The notes: generated by a model not told the origin, from the letters alone. Counted from the stretch's first letter, positions 9,229 to 18,382 are shown. The stretch is 54,624 nt of DNA from Shewanella marina JCM 15074 (GCF_000614975.1 NZ_BALM01000029.1:1-54624), one strand, 5' to 3'. Numbers and translations: made by a program.

Positions 9229-9231
9229 ATC

Positions 9232-10212
9232 ATGTCTCAACTGCAAGATAATTTCGGTCGACGATTTCACTATTTACGTATGTCTGTGACAGACGTATGT
9301 AACTTTAAATGTAGCTACTGCCTGCCCGATGGTTATCGGCCTGATGGTAAGCCAAGCTTTTTAACTTTGTCAGAAATTGCCAATTTAGCGGCAGCTTTTG
9401 CTAAGGTTGGCACTCAAAAAATCCGTATTACAGGCGGTGAGCCTAGTCTGCGCAAAGACTTTACCGATATTATTCGGGTGGTCGCAGATATGCCTAATAT
9501 CAATACAGTTGCAACCACGACTAACGGTTATCGTTTAGCGCAAAATGCCCAAGAATGGTATGACGCTGGCTTGCGACGTATTAATGTGTCTGTTGATAGC
9601 TTAGATCCACGTATGTTTTATCAAATCACTGGTGAGAACAAGTTTGACCAAGTGATGCGTGGGATTGATGCAGCATTAGATGCAGGTTTTGAACGAGTTA
9701 AAGTGAATGCGGTATTACTCAAGCACTTGAATGATAAAGACCTACCTCGCTTTTTACACTGGATCAAACAATACCCAATTGATTTGCGTTTTATTGAGCT
9801 AATGGAAACGGGCTTAGGCCATGACTATTTCAATAAACACCACTTAGCTGGTGCAACGATTAAAGCGCATTTGCTAGAGAATGGCTGGGGATTAGATCAA
9901 GCCGCCATTGATGATGGCCCTGCACAAAACTTTAGTCATGATGATTATCAAGGCCGTATTGGCTTAATTATGCCGTATGAAAAGAACTTCTGTGCCAGCT
10001 GTAATCGCTTACGGGTTTCTGCTAAAGGTAAATTACACTTATGTTTATTTACTGAGCATGGTGTTGATTTACGTGATTTATTACAATCAGAAAGCCAGCA
10101 AGCTGAGTTAGTGTCTCGTTTACATCAGCAATTAGAGCAAAAGAAAGCAACCCACTTTTTACATGATGGCGTGACTGGTGTGACCCAACATTTAGCGTCA
10201 ATTGGTGGTTAG
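9232..10212 (+). CDS. moaA: GTP 3',8-cyclase MoaA
   Basis: A radical SAM enzyme of 326 residues that converts GTP to the cyclic intermediate in the first step of molybdenum cofactor synthesis. The N-terminal cluster cysteines are Cys23, Cys27 and Cys30 (CNFKCSYC), and the C-terminal second cluster uses Cys254, Cys257 and Cys271. The chain ends in GG, as required for activity in the family. I chose ATG 9232 because GGAAAGG lies at proper spacing and the riboswitch runs to it; a GTG six bases earlier is in frame. Control by the riboswitch and by CRP is likely. Confidence 0.95.
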   Translation: MSQLQDNFGRRFHYLRMSVTDVCNFKCSYCLPDGYRPDGKPSFLTLSEIANLAAAFAKVGTQKIRITGGEPSLRKDFTDIIRVVADMPNINTVATTTNGYRLAQNAQEWYDAGLRRINVSVDSLDPRMFYQITGENKFDQVMRGIDAALDAGFERVKVNAVLLKHLNDKDLPRFLHWIKQYPIDLRFIELMETGLGHDYFNKHHLAGATIKAHLLENGWGLDQAAIDDGPAQNFSHDDYQGRIGLIMPYEKNFCASCNRLRVSAKGKLHLCLFTEHGVDLRDLLQSESQQAELVSRLHQQLEQKKATHFLHDGVTGVTQHLASIGG

Positions 10213-10221
10213 TTGATGGGG

Positions 10222-10247
10222 GCTGTCGCCGAGGTTATGGTGACAGC
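10222..10247 (+). terminator. Possible weak terminator after moaA
   Basis: GCTGTCGCC pairs with GGTGACAGC (9 bp, one wobble) around an 8-base loop, but only a broken T tract follows. A second hairpin, GCCGTG with CACGGC followed by TTT, lies at 10333-10358. Either could attenuate read-through into moaC. Confidence 0.4.
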
Positions 10248-10474
10248 TTGAAGTTGTTCTTTTTGATTAAGATTAGTGCCACAATGAGCCATTGCACTTC
10301 GTTAGTATTTCTATCATTGAATGTTGAACATCGCCGTGCTTTTCTAAGTCACGGCTTTAATGCTTACTGGCAAATTATAGATAAAAAATATAACTAACCC
10401 GATTTCATGCGACTCATCTCTTTAAAGCAATTTCGCGGTTAATGAATAATGTTGAATATTGAAAGGTAAACCAA

Positions 10475-10951
10475 ATGACAAATGCTTTTACCCATATTAA
10501 TGCCGATGGCAATGCACATATGGTTGATGTGACTGAGAAACAAGTGACTGAGCGTGAAGCGCGTGCAGAAGCTTATATTGAGATGTCGAGCGAAACATTG
10601 GCAATGATCATGAGCGGTAGCCACCATAAAGGTGATGTGTTTGCTACGGCTCGTATTGCAGGCATTCAAGCCGCTAAAAAGACATCAGATCTTATTCCAT
10701 TATGTCATCCATTAATGCTGACTAAGGTTGAAGTAAACCTAGAAGCACAACCTGATCATAATCGTGTGCATATCACCAGTTTATGTAAGCTTGCTGGTAA
10801 AACAGGCGTGGAGATGGAGGCATTGACTGCTGCATCTGTGGCGGCATTAACCATTTATGATATGTGTAAAGCCGTACAAAAAGATATGGTAATAAGCACG
10901 GTTCGTTTATTAGAAAAGCGTGGCGGTAAGTCAGGTCATTTTAAGGTTTAA
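10475..10951 (+). CDS. moaC: Cyclic pyranopterin monophosphate synthase MoaC
   Basis: A 158-residue enzyme that converts the MoaA product to cyclic pyranopterin monophosphate. It is recognised by SDLIPLCHPLMLTKVEV and by GVEMEALTAASVAALTIYDM, both typical of MoaC. AAAGG lies 7 bases before ATG. It is separated from moaA by about 260 bases, so it may have its own promoter, and is tightly followed by moaD and moaE. Confidence 0.95.
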   Translation: MTNAFTHINADGNAHMVDVTEKQVTEREARAEAYIEMSSETLAMIMSGSHHKGDVFATARIAGIQAAKKTSDLIPLCHPLMLTKVEVNLEAQPDHNRVHITSLCKLAGKTGVEMEALTAASVAALTIYDMCKAVQKDMVISTVRLLEKRGGKSGHFKV

Positions 10952-10955
10952 GCTC

Positions 10956-11204
10956 ATGATTAATGTTTTATTTTTTGCTCAAGTAAGAGAGTTATTAGGT
11001 ACTGCATCTGCGCAAGTTGAAGCAACAGACAATATGACGGCTGAACAAGTACGTGAGCAGTTGGCTGCGACCAATGACAAGTGGGCACAAGTGCTTGCAT
11101 CAGATAAATTATTAGTGGCGGTTAATCAAACTATTAGTCATTGGCAAGCGCCAGTTGCCGATGGTGATGAAGTGGCTTTCTTCCCGCCTGTCACTGGGGG
11201 TTAA
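10956..11204 (+). CDS. moaD: Molybdopterin synthase sulfur carrier subunit MoaD
   Basis: An 82-residue ubiquitin-like small subunit that carries sulfur as a thiocarboxylate on its C-terminal glycine. The chain ends FFPPVTGG, which fits this role. The start ATG is 4 bases after the moaC stop; a longer in-frame extension into moaC was rejected. MoeB, encoded at 18682-19467, should activate it. Confidence 0.93.
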   Translation: MINVLFFAQVRELLGTASAQVEATDNMTAEQVREQLAATNDKWAQVLASDKLLVAVNQTISHWQAPVADGDEVAFFPPVTGG

Positions 11205-11205
11205 A

Positions 11206-11655
11206 ATGATCCGCGTACAAACTCAAGATTTTGATGTACCTACTGAATATGCGGCAATTGCTGCTGACAACAGTGATGGTGCGGTAGTGACTTTTGTGGG
11301 TAAAGTTCGTGACTTTAATGATGGTCGTGATGTGACTGATTTAACGCTGGAACATTACCCAGGCATGACTGAATCTGTTTTAGAGCAGATTGAAGCGCAA
11401 GCACGTGAACGCTGGCCATTAACTCATGTCACGATTATTCACCGTGTTGGCACGATGGGCTTAGGCGAACAAATTGTGTTTATTGGTGTGAGTAGTGCGC
11501 ATCGTAAAGCGGCATTTGCTGCTTGTGAGTTTCTTATCGACTTCTTAAAAACTAAAGCGCCATTTTGGAAGTTAGAAGCCGGTCAACAAGGTCAAGCTTG
11601 GGTTGAAGCCAAAGACTCAGATGATCAAGCTGCGGCAATGTGGCAACAGAAATAG
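11206..11655 (+). CDS. moaE: Molybdopterin synthase catalytic subunit MoaE
   Basis: A 149-residue large subunit that, with MoaD, inserts the dithiolene sulfurs. Family features include GAVVTFVGKVRDFNDG, THVTIIHRVGTMGLGEQIV and the catalytic lysine region KTKAPFWKLE. The start ATG is one base after the moaD stop, which suggests translational coupling. Length and motifs are complete. Confidence 0.95.
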   Translation: MIRVQTQDFDVPTEYAAIAADNSDGAVVTFVGKVRDFNDGRDVTDLTLEHYPGMTESVLEQIEAQARERWPLTHVTIIHRVGTMGLGEQIVFIGVSSAHRKAAFAACEFLIDFLKTKAPFWKLEAGQQGQAWVEAKDSDDQAAAMWQQK

Positions 11656-11666
11656 AGTAAATCGAT

Positions 11667-12467
11667 ATGAACATGAGTCAATTATTAAAGCGTGGACTCG
11701 TCGCTGTTGTGTTATTTGCAACCGTGATTAGCGCCAGTTTGGTTCCCGCAAGAGCCGACGATATTCCTGTTGTGGCAGCAGCTTCAAATATTAAATTTGC
11801 GATTGAAGATATTGCTAAAGCGTTTACGGCTGAAACGGGAAAACAGATCCGCTTTTCTTTTGGCTCATCTGGAAATTTTGTAGCTCAAATTAAAAATGGT
11901 GCACCATTTCAGTTATTTTTGTCTGCTGATGAGCATTATGTTGATGCATTAGTTAAATCCGGTATGACGCCTAATGCAGGTGTTGATTATGCCGTAGGTA
12001 AGCTAGCATTAGTGGCTAATAATGGTTCACCCCTTAGCCTTGATCCTGAATTAAAAGGGCTAAAAGCCTTAATGGCGCAGGGCAAGTTATCCCGTTTTGC
12101 GATAGCTAATCCAGCCCATGCACCTTATGGCGAACGAGCGATACAGGTACTAAAAAAATTCGATTTATATCAGCAAATTGAGCCTAATTTAATTTATGGC
12201 GAAAATGTGTCGCAAGCGGGACAGTTTGCTATTAGCGGTTCGACGCAAGGCGGTATTGTGGCGCTTTCTCTCGCGGTCGTACCGCAGTTTAAGGCACGCG
12301 CACGCTATATTGAATTACCGACAGATTTATATGCGCCTATCGTGCAAAAGATGGTGTTAACTAATAAAGCGGGTGAAACAGCCAAGGCGTTTTATCAGTT
12401 TATATTGTCACCACAAGCACGCACAATTTTTAAACATTACGGTTTTGGTTTACCTGAGAAAAAATAG
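11667..12467 (+). CDS. modA: Molybdate ABC transporter substrate-binding protein ModA
   Basis: A periplasmic molybdate-binding protein of 266 residues with a signal peptide ending near ARA (about residue 29). The start of the mature protein (VVAAASNIKFAIEDI) and FSFGSSGNFVAQI match the ModA ligand-binding loops. It begins 11 bases after moaE and abuts modB directly, so molybdopterin synthesis and molybdate import form one unit here. ATG 11673 is an alternative start. Confidence 0.92.
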   Translation: MNMSQLLKRGLVAVVLFATVISASLVPARADDIPVVAAASNIKFAIEDIAKAFTAETGKQIRFSFGSSGNFVAQIKNGAPFQLFLSADEHYVDALVKSGMTPNAGVDYAVGKLALVANNGSPLSLDPELKGLKALMAQGKLSRFAIANPAHAPYGERAIQVLKKFDLYQQIEPNLIYGENVSQAGQFAISGSTQGGIVALSLAVVPQFKARARYIELPTDLYAPIVQKMVLTNKAGETAKAFYQFILSPQARTIFKHYGFGLPEKK

Positions 12468-13139
12468 ATGGATTGGCAATCTCTGTGGCTTTCAATCAAA
12501 TTAAGTGCCATTACTGTGGTGGTGTTATTACCCTTTGCAATTATTGCGAGTCGGTTTTTAGCCTATCGTCAGTTTAAAGGTAAGTCAGCAGTTGAAGCAT
12601 TGATTATGGTGCCGTTGGTGCTACCACCAACCGTGATTGGCTATTATTTGCTGGTGGGTCTTGGCAGTGAAAGTTGGCTAGGGCAATGGATTGAGCAAGT
12701 GTTTGGTCAACAATTGGTATTCCATTTTTCTGGATTAGTTGTTGCCTCCGTGATTGTCAATATCCCGTTTGCGGTGCAACCCATTCAACGGGCTTTTGAA
12801 GCTGTCCCCGTCGATATTCGCGATGCTGCTGCTTGTTGCGGAATGAGCCGTTTAAAAATCTTATTTAAAATTGAATTACCTATGGTGTGGCCGGGCATCT
12901 TAACCGCATTGGTATTATGTTTTTCCCATGTTTTAGGTGAGTTTGGTGTGGTGTTAATGATGGGCGGCAATATTGCTGGCGAAACGAAAACCTTATCTAT
13001 CTCTATTTATGACAGTGTACAAGCGTTTGATTTTGCAAGTGCAGGACAAATGTCATTGGTTTTATTACTGTTTGCGATTACGACTTTGGCGTTAACTACC
13101 AGTTTATCGCGTCGTATTGGAGATCGTCATGGCCACTAA
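12468..13139 (+). CDS. modB: Molybdate ABC transporter permease ModB
   Basis: A 223-residue inner-membrane permease with about five hydrophobic segments. The cytoplasmic loop that contacts the ATPase is seen in DIRDAAACCGMSRLKILFKIELPMVWPGI, close to the usual EAA motif. Its ATG follows the modA stop with no gap, and its end overlaps the modC start. Confidence 0.93.
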   Translation: MDWQSLWLSIKLSAITVVVLLPFAIIASRFLAYRQFKGKSAVEALIMVPLVLPPTVIGYYLLVGLGSESWLGQWIEQVFGQQLVFHFSGLVVASVIVNIPFAVQPIQRAFEAVPVDIRDAAACCGMSRLKILFKIELPMVWPGILTALVLCFSHVLGEFGVVLMMGGNIAGETKTLSISIYDSVQAFDFASAGQMSLVLLLFAITTLALTTSLSRRIGDRHGH

Positions 13140-14241
13140 TTCGATTGCCGATCTACATTGCCAAGTATCACAACAACATCCGATAAAGTTAGAAGCCGAT
13201 TTTATCTGCGCTGCAGGCGAGGTATTAGCGGTTGTAGGGCCGTCTGGTGGCGGTAAATCAACGCTACTGAGAATGATCGCTGGCTTAAGCCATTCTCAGC
13301 AAGGCAAAATCTATTATGGTGATAACGCTTGGTTTGATGCTGAGGCCAAAATTAACTTAACGCCACAACAGCGGCACTTAGGTTATGTGCCGCAGCATTT
13401 TGGTTTATTCCCGCATTTAACTGCACTTGAAAATGTAATTTCAGCGTTAGATCATCTGCCTAAAGCAGAACGCAAGAATAAGGCGCTTGATTGGCTTAAT
13501 CGAGTTAACTTACATGGGTTTCCGGATCGTTTACCGTCGCAATTATCTGGTGGTCAACGACAACGGGTTGCATTAGCGCGAGCATTGGCTCGGGAGCCTA
13601 AAGTGCTATTGCTTGATGAACCTTTTTCTGCGGTGGACCGAGAAACTCGTGAACGTCTTTATTTAGAGTTAGCCAAGCTTAAATCACAGCTGTCTATTCC
13701 GGTGGTGATGGTGACCCATGACCTTAATGAAGCGCTATTATTGGCTGACAAAATGATTTTAATCAGCCAAGGTCAGATATTACAGCAAGGTAAACCGTTA
13801 GAAGTGCAGGCAAAACCTGCCAATGAAGCGGTTGCTCGGCAGATGGGATTACGTAATATCTTTAGTGCGACAGTGGCTAAGCAAGATAGTGATAAACAGA
13901 TTACTTGGCTGGCATTAGGTGAGCTTTCTATTGCTTGTCAGTATCAAGCTGATTTAGCGGTGGGTAGTCAAGTTCAGTGGGTGATCGCCAATCAAGGTAT
14001 TCGCTTTAACTCCATTTCTCGCGGTCGTTTATGCCGCAGCTTTAATATTGTGCCTGTGACCATTGATGCCATGTTAGTGATGGGTGAATCGGTGCGTATT
14101 AGTGCCACTATTGCTGGCGTTGATAAACAGTTAAATGCAGAGGTTTCTTTGCATCTGGCTAATAAACTTCATTTAGCCGTTGGCGCGAGTACCGAAGTTG
14201 CGCTTAAATCTGACTATATCCATATTTGGGCTAATAATTAG
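13129..14241 (+). CDS. modC: Molybdate ABC transporter ATP-binding protein ModC
   Basis: A 370-residue ATPase that powers molybdate import. The Walker A is GPSGGGKST, the signature is LSGGQRQRVALARAL, and the Walker B is VLLLDEPFSAVD. The C-terminal part from about residue 290 has the molybdate-binding TOBE fold. I chose ATG 13129, which has GGAG upstream and lies within the end of modB. The gene closes the moaCDE-modABC cluster. Confidence 0.93.
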   Translation: MATNSIADLHCQVSQQHPIKLEADFICAAGEVLAVVGPSGGGKSTLLRMIAGLSHSQQGKIYYGDNAWFDAEAKINLTPQQRHLGYVPQHFGLFPHLTALENVISALDHLPKAERKNKALDWLNRVNLHGFPDRLPSQLSGGQRQRVALARALAREPKVLLLDEPFSAVDRETRERLYLELAKLKSQLSIPVVMVTHDLNEALLLADKMILISQGQILQQGKPLEVQAKPANEAVARQMGLRNIFSATVAKQDSDKQITWLALGELSIACQYQADLAVGSQVQWVIANQGIRFNSISRGRLCRSFNIVPVTIDAMLVMGESVRISATIAGVDKQLNAEVSLHLANKLHLAVGASTEVALKSDYIHIWANN

Positions 14242-14363
14242 CGATTGGTGTTAATTGATCCAATATTGTTTGGAATGATGATCAAAAGTTAATCCAAATT
14301 ACACCAAACGTTCAGGTTAACTTAGGTAGACTATTAGACTAACTATCTTTGGAGAACTGTCAT

Positions 14364-14744
14364 ATGGCTCGCTATGTTCCTTACCTACTTATGCTATCTA
14401 GCTTAATGGCTGTCTCTGCTGAAGCGGCATATGAAGGTCCAGAGCAATCCAGTAAAGCGACAACTGCTGCGGCAGCTTTACACTCCAAAGATGATACAAT
14501 GGTTGAACTTACTGGCAATATTGTCAAAAGTTTAGGTGATGAAAAGTACCTATTTCGTGACAAAACCGGTGAGATTGAAGTTGAAATTGAAAACTCACTA
14601 TGGCGTCATATCATTGTAACAGAAGCGACAGTGGTGAAATTACGTGGTGAGTTAGATGATAAATGGCAAGGTAAAGAGGTTGAGATAGATAGCATTTCAA
14701 TTATTACAGCCAATCAAAATGCAATAGTATCAAATCAAGAATGA
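14364..14744 (+). CDS. YgiW/YdeI-family OB-fold periplasmic protein
   Basis: A 126-residue periplasmic protein of the bacterial OB-fold (BOF) family. The signal peptide ends near SAEA. The family core is clear in GNIVKSLGDEKYLFRDKTGEIEVEI. I chose ATG 14364, with GGAGA upstream. It overlaps the next gene by an ATGA, and a two-component system follows, as ygiW precedes qseBC in E. coli. The family is linked to stress tolerance. Three GTTAA motifs at about 14250, 14288 and 14316 could be regulator sites, but the evidence is weak. Confidence 0.88.
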   Translation: MARYVPYLLMLSSLMAVSAEAAYEGPEQSSKATTAAAALHSKDDTMVELTGNIVKSLGDEKYLFRDKTGEIEVEIENSLWRHIIVTEATVVKLRGELDDKWQGKEVEIDSISIITANQNAIVSNQE

Positions 14745-14758
14745 TAGTTTACGGAGTG

Positions 14759-15280
14759 ATGATGAGGGGTTGGTTAGTCAGTTTAATGTTCGTTTCCGGA
14801 TTAGCTTATGCCTCTCCGACTATGTATACCTTTTTGTCTAAGGGCCAAAATTATTCACCTTTAGATGTCATGCAGGTACTTGAAAAAGATTATCCGAAAA
14901 TGATCATTACTGAATTTGAACTTGATGTAAAAAACAGCCAAGTTCGGTATGAGTTCGATATGATTGATCTTGATGACAATACCACCACAGAATTTTATAT
15001 GTCTGCTGAAACTGGACGTATTTTAGAGCAAAAAGTAGAGAAACTCGAAGCGGATGACTATGAAGAAGTTACCGCTGCAAAAATTCTGCGCAAGAAGCAG
15101 ATGAAGTTCTCAGAACTTGTTACACTAGCGCTAAAAGATGGCACTAGTTTTGCCTATCTTACTGATGCACAACTGGATCATGATCTTGGTATTAGTTACC
15201 TTGAGTTAGAAGTGGTTAATGAGCAACACCGGACTAAGCTGGCGTTTGACATTCAAAACTTACGCCTCTACCAATGCTAA
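14759..15280 (+). CDS. PepSY-domain periplasmic protein
   Basis: A 173-residue exported protein with a short signal peptide ending near AYA. The middle (MQVLEKDYPKMIITEFELDVKN and FYMSAETGRILEQKVEKL) looks like a PepSY domain, a fold found in protease inhibitors and sensor accessories. GGAG precedes two adjacent ATG codons at 14759 and 14762. An upstream ATG at 14741 overlaps the previous stop and is a third choice. Its place between the OB-fold gene and the regulator suggests it informs or modulates the sensor kinase. Confidence 0.75.
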   Translation: MMRGWLVSLMFVSGLAYASPTMYTFLSKGQNYSPLDVMQVLEKDYPKMIITEFELDVKNSQVRYEFDMIDLDDNTTTEFYMSAETGRILEQKVEKLEADDYEEVTAAKILRKKQMKFSELVTLALKDGTSFAYLTDAQLDHDLGISYLELEVVNEQHRTKLAFDIQNLRLYQC

Positions 15281-15292
15281 AGTGGAATTAAT

Positions 15293-15970
15293 ATGAAAAT
15301 ATTGCTAGTGGAAGATGATGCAACAACGGTTGAGTATATTGTTAAAGGCTTTTTAGAGCAGGGCCACAATATTGAAACTGCCAATGATGGTCACCAAGGA
15401 TTATTACTAGCAACGTCCTCTCATTATGATTTAATCCTGCTTGATCGAATGCTGCCACAATTAGATGGCTTAAAATTACTTGCGGCACTGCGTGCAACTG
15501 GCAATCAAACACCTGTGTTAATTTTATCTGCATTAAGCCATGTTGATGAGCGCGTAAAAGGCTTAAAAGCAGGTGGCGATGATTATATGACTAAGCCATT
15601 TGCTTTCTCCGAATTATTGGTTCGTGCAGAAAAGTTAATGCAACGTGGCATGTCACAAACCGCGCCAACTGTATTGCAAGTGGGCCCATTGCAAATCGAA
15701 TTATTGACCCGTCGAGTGTCACTTAATGAGCATGATATTGCATTGCAACCCAAAGAGTTCCAGTTACTTAAGTATCTGATGGAACATCCAAATCAGGTCA
15801 TTAGTCGCACGTTATTATTTGAAGCAGTATGGGATTATCACTTTGATCCACGCACCAATGTTATTGATGTACATATTGCTAAATTACGACGCAAATTTGA
15901 AGAGATAGGATACGGTGAGCTTATTGAAACCGTCAGAGGCGCAGGTTATAGGTTACGTCAAAACCATTAA
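15293..15970 (+). CDS. Two-component response regulator, OmpR/QseB-like
   Basis: A 225-residue regulator. The receiver domain has acidic residues Glu7, Asp8 and Asp9, phospho-acceptor Asp51 and Lys101. The C-terminal winged helix is typical of OmpR (TNVIDVHIAKLRRKFE and RGAGYRL). The kinase gene starts within its 3' end. Position behind a YgiW-like gene suggests a QseB/PmrA-like role in envelope or metal stress, which is inference. Confidence 0.9.
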   Translation: MKILLVEDDATTVEYIVKGFLEQGHNIETANDGHQGLLLATSSHYDLILLDRMLPQLDGLKLLAALRATGNQTPVLILSALSHVDERVKGLKAGGDDYMTKPFAFSELLVRAEKLMQRGMSQTAPTVLQVGPLQIELLTRRVSLNEHDIALQPKEFQLLKYLMEHPNQVISRTLLFEAVWDYHFDPRTNVIDVHIAKLRRKFEEIGYGELIETVRGAGYRLRQNH

Positions 15971-17275
15971 ACCCTTTAATAGTAGTGCATGGCGAATTAC
16001 GGTTATTTTCTCAACGTTAGTAACCTTAATTATTGGTGCCTTGTTGTTCAATATGTATCAGCAAGTAGTGACCGAGCAGCGTAACCAGATCCAACAGCAT
16101 TTACACACTGAAAAACTACGTTATCAACAACTTGCCTTATCTGTCGATCGGGTAGGTTTTGCTGCACAAGTGCATGCAGCCGATCCTAAGTCTGCTTTTA
16201 TTGTATGGCGTAATGGTAATAAGGTTGAAGGTGCATTATCTTTTATGCCTGAAGATATGCCGATGCTGCCCAAAACCCAAGAGTTCCCTATTTTAGCGGG
16301 GGGCCCTGAGAAAATTCATCTATTGACGGGCGGCATTGCGATTACCCGTTATGGGCCAGTCTTAATTGCAACTCGTAGTGATCATTTATCAACCTTGTTT
16401 GACCATTTCACTAGTGCTGCCGCTGCTGCGGTGATGTTTACGCTGGTGATGACTCTCATACTCGGCTATCTCTTTTCAAAGGCTATTTTACGTCGTTTAG
16501 TGCATTACAATCGGTTAAGTGAACAGATTGAACATGGCCGCTATGATGTACGTTTTCCTATCGATCGACGTGAAGATGAGTTCGATATGCTGGCGCATCA
16601 ATTTAACCATGTGCTGGATACCTTAGAGAAAAACCTTACTGCTGTTCGTGGCGTGACAGACAATATTGCCCATGATCTACGTACTCCACTATCACATATC
16701 CGCATGGGGTTAGAAACCTTACCGGCTAAGCCTGCTGCAGAAGTGCCTGAAGCTTGTGCTATTTTAATGGAAGAGCTAGATCATTGTTTAGCAACATTTG
16801 ATGCTATGTTGTCGCTAACGCGTATTGAAGAAGGCCAACAAAAGCTAGATCTTAAGCATTTTAGTTTACAAGAAATATGTACTGATTTGCTGGAGATGGC
16901 TGAAGTGTTAGCTGAAATGAATGAGCAAACATTAACGCTAGAAATGGGCGAAGACTACCAACTTACTGGTGATAAGTATTTATTATTCCAAGCGATATTT
17001 AATCTGGTTGATAATGCGATTAAATATTCAGGCAAACAGGCGCATATTGAGATTGTGCAATCAGGTGGCATGATCCAAATTAAAGATAATGGTCCGGGGA
17101 TCCCTAAAGATTGTTATGACAAAGTGTTTGAGCGATTAGTGAGATTAGATCCTAGTCGACATCATCAAGGCACAGGTTTGGCTTATCTATGGTGAAAGCC
17201 ATTTTATCACGGCATAATGCCCACATTCATATGTCGGATAACCGTCCAGGCTTAGTCGTTACCATTACCTTTTAA
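15915..17275 (+). pseudogene. Two-component sensor histidine kinase, frame interrupted near its end
   Basis: An inner-membrane kinase with two transmembrane segments at about residues 27-48 and 168-188 around a periplasmic domain. HAMP follows, then a phospho-acceptor His253 in NIAHDLRTPLSHIR and an ATPase domain with NLVDNAIKYSG and DNGPGIP. The open frame stops at 17195 just after GTGL. Restoring one G at 17181-17182 continues with GLSMVKAI to a stop at 17275, for about 453 residues and a normal G2 box. The start is GTG 15915, preceded by AGGA, overlapping the regulator gene by 56 bases. It presumably signals to that regulator. Confidence 0.87.
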
Positions 17276-17284
17276 GAGTTGTTC

Positions 17285-17961
17285 ATGTATAACATTGTGG
17301 CTGATACAGCCGATTTTATCGTTATCAGCAAAGATGCTGGCGTGCATTTTCATAGTCAAGATGGCAGTGCCGGTGTGGCAGCGCAATTAGGCGCAGATAC
17401 GGGCTATCAGCTTTATCCTGTGCATCGATTAGATACCATGACCTCTGGTTTGTTACTGTTTGCTAAAACATTAACTGCTGCACAAACATTTACGCAAATG
17501 TTTAGTGATCATCAAGTTCAAAAATATTATCTCGCCATTGCTCACGGCAAGCCTAAAAAGAAACAGGGTTGGATTGTGGGTGATATGGCGAAATCACGCC
17601 GTAGTATGTATAAACTATTGCGTACCACCGAAAATCCAGCGATGACACAGTTTTTTAGTCATGCTTTAGGTGAAGGCAATCGAGTCTATTTATTAAAACC
17701 GTTAACAGGTAAAACCCATCAGCTACGGGTGGCGTTAGCAGCATTGGTGTGCCTATTTTTGGGGATCCTCTTTATAATGTAACGAAAGTAGCGGATCGTG
17801 GTTATTTGCATGCATTTGCATTGCAATTTGACTATTGTGGTCAGAGTTATCATTATTGTGATCAGCCTCACATGGGACAACAGTGGCATAATCCATTGTT
17901 ACAGCAGCAATTAGCCCAGTGGCAAAACCCAGAACAGCTAGACTGGCCAACAAAAAAATAA
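17285..17961 (+). pseudogene. RluA-family pseudouridine synthase, frame interrupted
   Basis: An RNA-modifying enzyme related to RluA and RluC. The catalytic aspartate is in PVHRLDTMTSGLLLFAK, and a C-terminal PLTGKTHQLRVAL motif is present. The first frame ends at 17782. Restoring one G at 17746-17747 gives LRVALAALGVPIFGDPLY, the standard family continuation, and a protein of about 225 residues ending at 17961. It resembles the short TIGR01621-type group. ATG 17285 has AAGAG upstream. The RNA target is unknown. The break is probably a sequencing error. Confidence 0.85.
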
Positions 17962-17976
17962 AATTAAGGAACCTTT

Positions 17977-18144
17977 ATGGACACAAATAAATTATTGCTG
18001 ATTTTAATCGCAATTTTTCTGCCACCAGTTGCCGTGTTTTTGAAGAAAGGCGTGGGTCAAGATTTACTGATTAATATCGTACTGACTATTTTCTTCTTTA
18101 TACCGGGTATTTTACATGCGGTATGGGTATTGACCCGAGATTAG
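17977..18144 (+). CDS. YqaE/Pmp3 family small membrane protein
   Basis: A 55-residue protein with two hydrophobic helices joined by a short polar turn (KKGVGQDL) and the family's PP motif in IFLPPVAVFLKKG. AAGGA precedes ATG. Members of this family are stress-linked membrane proteins of unclear mechanism. A terminator follows directly. Confidence 0.88.
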   Translation: MDTNKLLLILIAIFLPPVAVFLKKGVGQDLLINIVLTIFFFIPGILHAVWVLTRD

Positions 18145-18166
18145 GTATAATAGTCACCAGTAACAG

Positions 18167-18193
18167 AAAAGGTCTCAGAATGAGGCCTTTTTT
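18167..18193 (+). terminator. Rho-independent terminator
   Basis: AAAAGGTCTC pairs with GAGGCCTTTT around AGAAT, and a T tract follows. Confidence 0.85.
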
Positions 18194-18211
18194 AATGGGA
18201 TGTTGAATATC

Positions 18212-18382
18212 ATGAATCGTAAAAAGAAAATTAATCAGACGCTAAAAAATAAAGCCAAAAAAGCGAATGCAAAATTGCATGGCAGTAATAAACCTAAATA
18301 TATCTCCAAGGCTGAGCGTGAACAATTAGCTCAAGCCGAGGAGCAAGTCACTGAGGTTAGTGTGCTTGATGATCACGCCTAA
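18212..18382 (+). CDS. DUF2986 small basic protein
   Basis: A 56-residue protein with a strongly basic N-terminal half (MNRKKKINQTLKNKAKKANA) and KPKYISKAER, as in DUF2986 proteins of Vibrio and Shewanella. The C-terminus is acidic. It may bind RNA or the ribosome, but no function is known. A start at 18200 is in frame, but the family usually begins at MNRKKK. The 3' end overlaps the convergent lipoprotein gene by 26 bases. Confidence 0.75.
   Translation: MNRKKKINQTLKNKAKKANAKLHGSNKPKYISKAEREQLAQAEEQVTEVSVLDDHA

Larger units (their letters stand above)
8814..9231. other. Regulatory intergenic region between ETF-QO and moaA
   Basis: These 418 bases hold a CRP-like palindrome, a likely -10 element and the molybdenum cofactor riboswitch, each listed separately. 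No protein gene is present. Confidence 0.7.

Noticed and set aside
10920..10955. Longer MoaD start inside moaC
   Set aside because: The family begins at MINVLFFA, and the extension lies in the moaC coding sequence.
14250..14320. Three GTTAA motifs as binding sites of the downstream regulator
   Set aside because: The motif is short, the spacing is irregular and the region is AT-rich, so they may be chance.
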